Shown: in pieces, positions 1 through 6,420 of the stretch
Layout: each line of letters starts with the position of its first letter
Numbering within the stretch: the first letter of the stretch is position 1
Assembly: GCF_016924645.1 (NCBI RefSeq)
Contig: NZ_JAFFJV010000028.1
Coordinates: forward strand, 1-35,000
Length of the DNA: 35,000 nucleotides
Direction of reading: 5' to 3'
DNA from: Rufibacter psychrotolerans
GTDB lineage: Bacteria > Bacteroidota > Bacteroidia > Cytophagales > Hymenobacteraceae
The notes under the pieces: model-generated
The model's database searches: none
What the model was told of the DNA's origin: nothing
What the model saw: only the letters and a program-made list of their open reading frames with translations
Position numbers and translations under genes: made by a program

Positions 1-127
1 CTTTAAAACGTTCGATGTCAAAAGAGCCATCGGATTTAAAACAAGACGGGAAATTCTCTTTAAGGACAGCTAATTGTCTGCTGTTGGGGGTGGTGTTGTC
101 GTTTTGCTGTATAATGTCTTTGATCAT
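1..127 (-). CDS. mod: Type III Mod methyltransferase, N-terminal fragment cut by the window edge
   Basis: The minus strand from an ATG at 127 down to base 1 is open for 42 codons, beginning MIKDIIQQNDNTTPNSR and continuing LKENFPSCFKSDGSFDIERF. The pattern LKENFP-x-CF-x(3)-G-x-FD-x(2)-RFK is typical of the extreme N-terminus of type III Mod subunits, which methylate adenine (N6) in the R-M recognition site. The reading runs off the left edge, so no catalytic motif is visible. A Mod gene lacking its N-terminus runs off the right edge on the same strand, so this is most simply the missing start of that gene on a circular molecule. Upstream bases AGAAGAATAA precede the ATG. The identification rests on a short stretch and on the match with the right edge. 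Confidence 0.6.
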   Translation of the reverse strand, partial: MIKDIIQQNDNTTPNSRQLAVLKENFPSCFKSDGSFDIERFK

Positions 128-474
128 TTATTCTTCTATTTTGCTATAATCTATTGCCAAATTTATTCTGGTTACAATATCTTATCTTCTAATGTTTGTT
201 GTTCGGCCTCTTGCGCCCAGTTTCAAACCAAATGGGGCAGCTGAACCACAATACGGGTTAGGCCGCAAGGCCCGATGTTAGAAAAGGTCACACTGCAAAG
301 GCGCTTATACTCCCATTGGTACCAACCCCCAGAATTTTCGGCTAAAATATCTTGAAGTTACTATATGCCAAACATTGGTCTTGCCAATATTGACACTATT
401 GAATAAACGGAGTACCTCCAGTTATTGGCCTTATGTGCGGAGTCAAAAATCCATTTATCCGGCGAAGGTATTCT
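128..474. other. Noncoding stretch upstream of mod with a degenerate attC-like sequence
   Basis: No convincing gene lies here. On the + strand 257-263 reads GTTAGGC, which fits the attC core GTTRRRY. On the minus strand this becomes GCCTAAC, followed about 75 bases later by an imperfect ATTAGAA at 185-191. Between them are weakly complementary arms with shared TTC-GGC/CAGCTG-GCCCA blocks, as in a decayed attC. A small GGCCGCAAGGCC hairpin lies at 261-272. The position just upstream of mod mirrors the much better attC-like site just downstream of res. Bases 300-474 show nothing further that I can name. Confidence 0.3.
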
Positions 475-1170
475 TTATTCAGCAACATCCCTATAATAGA
501 GCCGTTGGGCCTGAATCGCCTGGAAGCTGCCGCCCCTGCTGGTCCTGAAGCCCCCTTTGTTCAGTTCCTGGGCTATCTCCCGCCAGGTGGGCGTGCCGCT
601 CTCCCGGGTGCTTTCCCTTAGCGACTTGACCAGGGCCGCCGCCCGCCGGTTGTTCTCGTTGGCTTGCGCCTTATCCCGGTTGGCAGTCACCCCCAGCTGG
701 GAAGCCTTCCCTTCCCTGAACGGCTCCGAGGCCGTGCGCCACTCGCCCCGCTGCCTCAGCTTCTCGTCCAGGGCCGCCTTGGTACGGAGGCTGATGAGCT
801 CCCGCTCCCTGTCGGCGATGGCCATGAACAGGGTGAGGGTGAATTTGTCCAGGTTGGGGATATCGCAGCTTTCTAGGCGTCCCTCCAGCTCGGCGTAGAT
901 CCGCAGGGCCTGCTCGGTGTTGCGGCTCAGGCGGTCAATCTTAGCCACTACGAGGGTGGCCTTGTGCTTTCTGCAGAGGGCCATGGCCTGCTGCAGCCGG
1001 GGCCGGTTGGCGACTTCCTTCCCGCTCACGTGCTCGGTGAACTCCGCCAGGGGCTCCCCCGGGTAGAAGTGCCGGACGTAGGTGCGCTGCGCCTCCAGGC
1101 CCAGGCCGGACTCCCCCTGCTTCTTGGTGGACACGCGGTAATAGACGACGATGGGCTTGCTCTGGGTCAT
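475..1170 (-). CDS. Serine recombinase (resolvase/invertase family), 231 aa
   Basis: The N-terminal half is a resolvase catalytic domain that cuts and rejoins DNA through a 5'-phosphoserine intermediate. Visible hallmarks are YYRVSTKKQGESGLGLEAQR with nucleophile Ser14 and Arg12, the AKIDRLSRN block at residues 77-84, and the DRERELISLRTKAAL helix around 120-134. The C-terminus (about 190-231, TWREIAQELNKGGFRTSRGG) looks like a short helix-turn-helix DNA-binding part. The length is normal for a small resolvase and too short for a large serine integrase. The gene is much more GC-rich than the flanks at 128-470 and 2.8-6 kb, suggesting separate acquisition. It could resolve plasmid multimers or a transposon cointegrate, or invert DNA. 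A palindromic site lies just 5' of it at 1181-1216. No transposase accompanies it. Confidence 0.9.
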   Translation of the reverse strand: MTQSKPIVVYYRVSTKKQGESGLGLEAQRTYVRHFYPGEPLAEFTEHVSGKEVANRPRLQQAMALCRKHKATLVVAKIDRLSRNTEQALRIYAELEGRLESCDIPNLDKFTLTLFMAIADRERELISLRTKAALDEKLRQRGEWRTASEPFREGKASQLGVTANRDKAQANENNRRAAALVKSLRESTRESGTPTWREIAQELNKGGFRTSRGGSFQAIQAQRLYYRDVAE

Positions 1171-1180
1171 TTCCGTTGCT

Positions 1181-1216
1181 GTAACAATGCTACTACGTTC
1201 GTAGAAGTTACGTTAC
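1181..1216. promoter_or_regulatory. Palindromic site upstream of the recombinase (possible res/operator)
   Basis: CTACG-TT-CGTAG (1192-1203) forms perfect 5-bp arms with a 2-bp centre. It is flanked by outer inverted GTAAC (1181-1185) and GTTAC (1207-1211, repeated at 1212-1216). A two-base centre inside a dyad just upstream of a serine recombinase gene is what a crossover site or autoregulatory operator looks like. The functional role is inference. Confidence 0.35.
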
Positions 1217-1256
1217 AAAGGTAAAAGCTGGGGCCAAAATTCCGAGAAGCACATAA

Positions 1257-1291
1257 AAAAGAACCGCACACCACCTTTCGGGGATGTGCGG
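1257..1291 (-). terminator. Minus-strand terminator hairpin
   Basis: Read on the minus strand, CCGCACA and TGTGCGG (1285-1291 and 1264-1270) form a 7-bp stem that is followed by TTCTTTTTT. It would end transcripts coming from the 202-aa gene and the palindrome region before the recombinase gene. Confidence 0.5.
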
Positions 1292-1445
1292 CCTATGTCT
1301 GCTTTGATGCGTTACCCCAGAGCGCAGGCGGATAGCGGCAAGTGCCTCAAAGCAGCAGCTTGAGGGTATAGTACGGGCCCGTTGCCGGTAGGTTGCCTTA
1401 CCCAGTTCTTCTTTGTATCTGGATCCGGGCCCCGAAAGGCAGAAT

Positions 1446-1686
1446 GGTACGGAACTGCACCGATTCGCAGGTGCAATCCGTGCGGATTGCACCCGTTTCG
1501 AGGAACAACTGCCTCTCCAAAAATCGAAAGTGGTACAGATCTGCACCACTTTGGGTACCTATTTTACCAATAGTTTTTATATAAACGTTTGATAATCAAT
1601 AATAACAATAAAAATAAGCATTTTATCGGGTGTGAGATCACACCCAACTCCACGTCCCGCGCTGCGGACCGGGTGCAATTGCACCC
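1446..1686. repeat. Cluster of five related GGTGCA/TGCACC palindromes
   Basis: Five dyads share the half-site GGTRCA or GGTGT: GGTACGGAACTGCACC (1446-1461); a perfect 11-bp-arm repeat at 1470-1493 (GGTGCAATCCG, 2-bp centre); GGTACAGATCTGCACC (1532-1547, extending imperfectly to 1527-1552); GGGTGTGAGATCACACCC (1628-1645); and GGGTGCAATTGCACCC (1671-1686). They fill the otherwise gene-free interval between the recombinase and the 202-aa gene. They look like an array of binding sites for a dimeric protein, or recombination half-sites. No consensus known to me matches. Confidence 0.6.
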
Positions 1687-1727
1687 CGCCGGCAGCCGAA
1701 ATATGAGCGGGAGGTAAGCGTTCCGGT

Positions 1728-2336
1728 TCAGGATACTTGAGGTTCGGTTAGCTGCCTTTCCATGAAGGCGCTGAACTCCGCGTGACCAACTAACGCCTCC
1801 AGCCGAAATCCTTGGGCCGGGGTAAGGTCATAGGCCTTGTTCCCCTCCCCGCGCCGATCCGTAAGCGCCTTTGCCGCCGCTTCCCGGAAAGTCAAGGGCT
1901 TCTCTCCCTCATCCAGCAGGGAAGGTATCACGGGATAGTGAAAAAGGGCCTGCTGGGTGGGGTAGTGTCCATAGGCCTGCTCGGCAACTCCAAAGCCGAA
2001 GCCGGAATAGTCTTCATCTGCGCAGGCTCCGTCTACCAAGACAGGGATGAGCTGCTGGCCGGATAGGAAGAACCCGAGGGTGGCGCTATACTTACGTCCT
2101 CCGTAGGAGAAGCATCCCCCGGCCAGGTGGCTCACTTTCTGCCACTGGTACTCTTTCAGGGTAGAGTTGCCGGTGTGGATACTGGAGGAGAAGACCACAA
2201 ACAGGTCCTGTCCGGGGAAGGCGTACTCCACCGTCAGGTCCGCCTTTATCTCTTCGTCTTTCTCGATGTCTTGCAGGTAGATGATCATGTTTCTTTCATT
2301 GAGGGGTTTGGAGATGGTTGCCCCGCCCACTGGCAT
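1728..2336 (-). CDS. Hypothetical protein, 202 aa, divergent from a C-protein-like regulator
   Basis: I do not recognise this protein. It is soluble, with no signal peptide or membrane segment, and acidic with many aromatics. The central part (roughly residues 60-130) is Gly/Phe/Tyr-rich, for example GGCFSYGGRKYSATLGFF and DEDYSGFGFGVAEQAYG. The last 60 residues are helical and charged. GGAGCGG lies just before the first ATG at 2336. A second ATG at 2288 (MIIYLQDIEKDEE) is an alternative start that would drop 16 residues. The gene is transcribed away from the XRE regulator at 2436, and the 99-bp gap carries two C-box-like operators, so the regulator probably controls it. Its place next to a controller-type gene allows a restriction or toxin role, but no nuclease motif is visible. 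Confidence 0.65.
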   Translation of the reverse strand: MPVGGATISKPLNERNMIIYLQDIEKDEEIKADLTVEYAFPGQDLFVVFSSSIHTGNSTLKEYQWQKVSHLAGGCFSYGGRKYSATLGFFLSGQQLIPVLVDGACADEDYSGFGFGVAEQAYGHYPTQQALFHYPVIPSLLDEGEKPLTFREAAAKALTDRRGEGNKAYDLTPAQGFRLEALVGHAEFSAFMERQLTEPQVS

Positions 2337-2372
2337 CCGCTCCGGAACAGCAGCCCCTAAAGGTACAAAATT

Positions 2373-2386
2373 CAGACTATAGTCTG
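2373..2386. promoter_or_regulatory. C-box-like operator 1 (CAGACTATAGTCTG)
   Basis: A perfect 14-bp palindrome followed by TGG. GACT-ATA-GTC followed by TGTGG closely resembles the C-boxes bound by restriction-modification controller proteins (consensus around GACTnnnAGTC and GTGG). It lies in the divergent gap between the 202-aa gene and the XRE regulator. Confidence 0.55.
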
Positions 2387-2420
2387 TGGAGCGGCGCGGC
2401 TTATTTAGACTCCTTTGTGC

Positions 2421-2434
2421 ATACTATAGTCACA
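2421..2434. promoter_or_regulatory. C-box-like operator 2 (ATACTATAGTCACA)
   Basis: A second ACTATAGTC core, 44 bases from the first and ending one base before the regulator's ATG at 2436. Binding here would block the regulator's own start, which fits the negative arm of controller-type autoregulation. Confidence 0.5.
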
Positions 2435-2435
2435 G

Positions 2436-2684
2436 ATGGAGGAGAGAACGTTCGGCTCGCTCATGCAAGAGCTCAGGAAGGGAAAGGGATTATCTCAGGA
2501 AGAGCTAGCCTTCCGCTGCGGCCTGGATCGCACCTACATCTCCCTGCTGGAGCGGGGCCTAAGGGTGCCCACCATCGCGACCCTCTTCAAGGTCAGTGCC
2601 GCCCTGACCATCCGACCCGAGGAGTTCATCGCCCGGATGAGGGTGCAGTTCGGGAACTGGCAGAAGGACGGTTCCCGGGAGTAG
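2436..2684 (+). CDS. XRE-family regulator resembling R-M controller (C) proteins, 82 aa
   Basis: A small one-domain DNA-binding protein. Residues 7-66 form a five-helix HTH of the XRE/Cro type: FGSLMQELRKGKGLSQEELA, then FRCGLDRTYISLLERGLR with the recognition helix around 29-40. The segments KGLSQEELAFRCGLDRTYIS and ERG-x-R-x-P are the hallmarks of controller proteins of type II R-M systems, which bind C-boxes and time restriction expression. Two C-box-like sites lie directly upstream. There is no type II methyltransferase or recognisable endonuclease next to it, so either the R-M genes were lost or the regulator now controls the divergent 202-aa gene. The ATG at 2436 abuts the operator, so the leader is very short or absent. 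Confidence 0.85.
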   Translation: MEERTFGSLMQELRKGKGLSQEELAFRCGLDRTYISLLERGLRVPTIATLFKVSAALTIRPEEFIARMRVQFGNWQKDGSRE

Positions 2685-2786
2685 GCGGGACTGCTAGGCC
2701 GATAAGCACATTTTGTTGGCAACACTGTTGCCCCTGTTCCATCTTTCTTCTGGTCGTGTAAAACTTTGACTGGTAAATAAATATTG

Positions 2787-4244
2787 CTATCCAATGCTTA
2801 AATTTTGCTTTAGCAACTCGCTAACTACCGTAACACCAATTTTAGTGGCTGTTTCTATTACCCATTGGCCACCAGCTTTCAAATACTTAATTACACCATT
2901 AGCATTCTTGCTTTGAGCTTCTTTTTCAGCCAGTGCCACCTGTTGTACAACGGCAAGCTCTTCGGGTGTGTCTGCCTTAACTTTCATTTCACTTTTAAGC
3001 TGGGAAAGCTGCGTCACTAACAAATCAAAATCAAGATTAGCCGGAATTTTATACTGAACCTGATTAAAGGTATTATTCTCGGCTTTGGCATTAGGCCCCA
3101 TGGCTCCTACCTGACCATTGTTTTCATATTTGTCATTCATTATTTCTAGCTTTTCTATATAGTTGATTGTTTTCGCTTGTATCTGAGGTCGGAAGTTAAA
3201 GGACAGTATTTTTTCTTTTATAATTTCAAATTCACCTGGCTGAAAATCAAAAAATATCGTCTTTATGTCATCAATGAAATCTGTTTCACCTTGAGCAGTT
3301 ACCTTTTTCTCATCTTTTAAAAGAGTATTGATAGCATTATCCAAATAGCGTTGCAGGAAATCTGATGCTGGAGTTAAGGAAGTTACTTTTATTTTGTCGG
3401 ATGAAATTGCTTTTAATACATGTTTTAAAGCCTCAAATTCAGTATGTAATCGTAAAATGCTAATCCTTAATTTTCGATCTATGCCAATTTCTGGTTGGTA
3501 GTCATTTCGGGTATGAATCCATAACCTAGTTGGCATGTTATTAAATTTCCGCCATCCGGAATAAAGATTGAAACTATAAGTCTTATTATCATTAAAAGAG
3601 ATGTACTTCTTTCCGGTATAAGCAAAAGATTCGTTTCTATCTAACAGAACATAAATTTGAGGGGTGCAATCATAAATGTTTTGTAGTTGAAGATCTAAGT
3701 CAAAACTTCCATGTTTGGTAGAATTTAGAATATAAAACTCCTTTAAAGGTTTTTTTATAGACTTTAATGGTAGTGTTATATACTGATATGTAGTTGTTTT
3801 TATAGATACAGGTATGTTTATAATCTCATGTATTATCTTCTGAAGAAGACTCCAATCGATCTTTATATGACTTAAATTCTTACTTGCAAAGACAAATTCA
3901 TATTTAGTAATTACAAACCTCTCTGAAGAAAACTGATGCTTGTCAACAACCCTAAAATTGATAACAGGATCATTGATTTTAACTGGCTGGTTAAATTTGA
4001 TCCCTCTCCGTATTTTACAAATAAAATTTTCTCCTATCCAGTTATTTAAACCTTTATTAACTCTTTCTGAGATTTGTCCTGATGCTCGTACAAATTCTTT
4101 ATTTGGTGTTGGTAAAGGCCAAGACGGAGACAATAGCAGTTCGGGAGCGTTTCCTTTGAAAGCTCGAGTATCTGTAAGTGAAAACTGAATAAATATCACC
4201 ATAAAAAAAAACCCAAAGTAGCTAATATCTTTGGGTTTGAACAT
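2787..4244 (-). CDS. Hypothetical protein, 485 aa, with a modular GPNAKAENNTFNQ-type C-terminal tail
   Basis: The N-terminal 350 residues are not recognised. They mix beta-type and helical stretches and have no clear catalytic motif. The C-terminal 110 residues begin QVGAMGPNAKAENNTFNQV, continue with a helical LxxELSQLKxEMK segment and an Ala/Glu-rich helix, and end in an amphipathic hydrophobic helix (WVIETATKIGVTVVSELLKQ). From memory, this tail occurs at the end of many otherwise unrelated bacterial proteins, some in defence contexts. That is family recollection, not proof. The longest ORF starts at 4244, but that start overlaps a terminator-like hairpin. Met15 at 4202 (MVIFIQFSLTDTRAFKGNAP) is at least as likely, and the apparent N-terminal signal (FGFFFMVIF) is then an artefact of the T-run. 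It is an AT-rich orphan with no operon partner. Confidence 0.7.
   Translation of the reverse strand: MFKPKDISYFGFFFMVIFIQFSLTDTRAFKGNAPELLLSPSWPLPTPNKEFVRASGQISERVNKGLNNWIGENFICKIRRGIKFNQPVKINDPVINFRVVDKHQFSSERFVITKYEFVFASKNLSHIKIDWSLLQKIIHEIINIPVSIKTTTYQYITLPLKSIKKPLKEFYILNSTKHGSFDLDLQLQNIYDCTPQIYVLLDRNESFAYTGKKYISFNDNKTYSFNLYSGWRKFNNMPTRLWIHTRNDYQPEIGIDRKLRISILRLHTEFEALKHVLKAISSDKIKVTSLTPASDFLQRYLDNAINTLLKDEKKVTAQGETDFIDDIKTIFFDFQPGEFEIIKEKILSFNFRPQIQAKTINYIEKLEIMNDKYENNGQVGAMGPNAKAENNTFNQVQYKIPANLDFDLLVTQLSQLKSEMKVKADTPEELAVVQQVALAEKEAQSKNANGVIKYLKAGGQWVIETATKIGVTVVSELLKQNLSIG
4203..4240 (-). terminator. Terminator or attenuator overlapping the 485-aa gene start
   Basis: On the minus strand CCCAAAG-(10-base loop)-CTTTGGG is followed by nine T, a textbook intrinsic terminator. 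It lies between the two candidate ATGs (4244 and 4202). If transcription starts upstream, it would act as an attenuator. Otherwise it shields the gene from read-through. Confidence 0.6.
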
Positions 4245-5083
4245 AAAATAGCCTGTTTCAGCGAGGGTATGTTATTTTCAGGTTACCTTTTAAAGTTATA
4301 CCTGTCCTAAGGTAACTATACAAAAGGGTGAAAACAAACTAATTATCCCAAAGGATAATCTCCTTACAAGCTGCGTTCTCAAATTATCAGAAAACGGTCC
4401 TATGCCTTTTCTGATTTGAATATAGTTAATATTTAGGTCGTATCCAAAATAAAATCAGGATTTATCTTACAATATTATATAATAGTGTGCTCCATTTATA
4501 ATAGTATCAGAATCTTTTAAAGTTTAGATTTAATTAGGAGCTTTGTTTAGATACAATCGAGTCTTATAATTGTTAATTTACGTAACCTAAACTGTTATTA
4601 TTCATATTGAATCATATCTAAAAAACAATCCTTATAAATAGTCAGAGCAAGAGAAGATGCTTCTATGATAGGTTATTATAAACTAATACTATTTTGGCTG
4701 CAACCAAGTAGTCGATTAAAAAGCCTTTTACAAAAGCAAAGTATTCTACTTTAAAATAGTTCCTGCTTCAAACCATCTGTTTCTAGCTTACTATCACAAG
4801 AATTCTCGTGTACTTTCTGTTCTAGCAAATCATATAAGTGAATTAAGCCAGAAGAAGAGAGCATATGAAAACAGCCTAAAAGCAATAAGCTCTCGATGTG
4901 GAGTAAATTGGAACGATGAGCTTCGATAAACGGTCATATTCTGGGGCATAGCTAATCTCGATTCCAATCGTAGTTTACTCCTAGAAAAGATAGAAGGCGC
5001 CCCCTTGGAAACATTGCAGTTAACATAGAACTGTACAAAGTTTGTTGCAAATTTAAGTATTACCAGTGTTTGTGAGCCACATA
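4245..5083. other. AT-rich intergenic region without a recognisable gene
   Basis: No ORF over 60 codons with protein-like composition was found. There is a GGTTACC/AAGGTAACC-type dyad around 4281-4317 and a longer imperfect inverted repeat, GGAGTAAATTGGAA (4900-4913) against its partner ending TTTACTCC (4961-4982). These could be remnants of a mobile element or a structured leader. Nothing specific can be named. Confidence 0.4.
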
Positions 5084-5899
5084 TTACAGGGCCTTTTCTC
5101 CCGATCTAATGGATTTAACAGGCAAAGAAACTAAAGATGCTCTAAATTGGGGATTAACTTTGTGGGCAAATTTTGTTCTCCTACCTATTACTACAACCTC
5201 TATCCTATAGGGAATCCCATATTCTACTTCTTTAAATCCACTAAAAGTTGTGGCTTCATTACTTGCTAATGTATACTTACTATTTGCGTTATTATCTAAA
5301 TTACTATAAATAGTGTCAACTTTACCATATGTATTAGATATAAACCTCTTTGTATTAAAACTTATACTATCTTTCAATTCACCTGTTTTCGCATTATATA
5401 TATAACCTTCAATGTAATGAATATCCATAGAAGTCTTCCCATCTTTCTTAAGATCTATAGATACAGATAAATAGTCAGCTTCATTAAATGTTACTCTGCT
5501 ACTTTTTGCATTTAATTCAAGAGAGGTTACTTCTAGATTTCCTAAAATTTCTATAAAAAAATATACACTTGCAAATATTATAGCAAGGACTTCAAATAAA
5601 GTTTTTAAATCGGTTATCTTTCCTTTTCCAATAGTCTTGAAATTCTTTATTAGTAGTAAAAATGTAATTGAAAGAATAAATAAACCTAAAAGGCCCGTAG
5701 AAGCAGTTTCGGGGAAGACACCCCCAAGTGTAGGAAAGAATAGCGCTATCAAAAACAATACTATAAATAGGATTGAAGATATTATAATAATTTTTTTTAT
5801 CATGATATACTGTTTTATTATAATACGATTCCTCTCATACAGCTCATTATTATGCTTGATATTAGCGGAGCTTACTTCTTGCTTATTTTCTCCTTTCAT
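5084..5899 (-). CDS. Membrane-anchored hypothetical protein, about 271 aa
   Basis: Three hydrophobic helices follow a short hydrophilic N-terminus: IIIISSILFIVLFLIALFF, GLLGLFILSITFLLLI and LFEVLAIIFASVYFFIEILG. A soluble C-terminal domain of roughly 145 residues follows. That domain is beta-rich with alternating hydrophobic residues (YLSVSIDLKKDGK, YRIEVVVIGRR), suggesting an extracytoplasmic beta-sandwich. The start is taken at MKGENKQEV (5899); an upstream ATG at 5935 would add 12 mostly hydrophobic residues. It is isolated and AT-rich, with no operon partner. I do not recognise the family. Confidence 0.65.
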   Translation of the reverse strand: MKGENKQEVSSANIKHNNELYERNRIIIKQYIMIKKIIIISSILFIVLFLIALFFPTLGGVFPETASTGLLGLFILSITFLLLIKNFKTIGKGKITDLKTLFEVLAIIFASVYFFIEILGNLEVTSLELNAKSSRVTFNEADYLSVSIDLKKDGKTSMDIHYIEGYIYNAKTGELKDSISFNTKRFISNTYGKVDTIYSNLDNNANSKYTLASNEATTFSGFKEVEYGIPYRIEVVVIGRRTKFAHKVNPQFRASLVSLPVKSIRSGEKAL

Positions 5900-6224
5900 T
5901 TTAATGTAGCAAATAAATATTACAATAAAAATCAATTTATTATTACAAATATATCTTATACTTATAAAATATCTTATACTTAAATAATAAAGAATTTATA
6001 GATTAAATTATATTGATTAAACCACTTATTTAACAATGCCAAGAATATTATTTAAGTCGTTTTTTAACAATATCTATTTTTTATCTAAACAAAGTAAAAG
6101 CATAATGTGTTGCTTATATCCCATCGGGTGAATCAAACATTACTTAATAATTGTATTTTATAATAATTTAAAGTTTAAAAAGTATAGACCCAAAAATTCC
6201 ATCCTACTCCAATCCATAGCTAAT

Positions 6225-6420
6225 TTAAAATTGGTTAAGGAGCACAGCCGTAGTTTCTTCGAAAACACCATTTACCTTCAATTTAAATTCAGTTCCAATC
6301 ATATTTAATGATTCTTGCAATTGCGCCATTGATTCACCGGATCTACTTTGGCTTATATAAACACCAGAGTGTTACTATGATAATTTCACTAGCCATATTT
6401 TTTAGTTGCTTATCCATCAT
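6225..6420 (-). pseudogene. Small ORF translationally coupled to the 386-aa gene, broken by a one-base frameshift
   Basis: The ATG at 6420 overlaps the TGA of the upstream 386-aa gene as ATGA, a sign of translational coupling. The first frame reads MMDKQLKNMASEIIIVTL and then goes out of frame around 6365-6375. Dropping one base restores GVYISQSRSGESMAQLQESL and then NMIGTEFKLKVNGVFEETTA up to a TAA at 6225, about 64 codons. The two halves are protein-like and fit together well. It could be a recent pseudogene, a sequencing error or a programmed shift. No family is recognised. Confidence 0.5.

Noticed and set aside
1208..1549. 113-codon open frame on the minus strand
   Set aside because: It runs through the terminator hairpin and the palindrome cluster; the sequence is Cys/Ser/Arg-rich without domain character.
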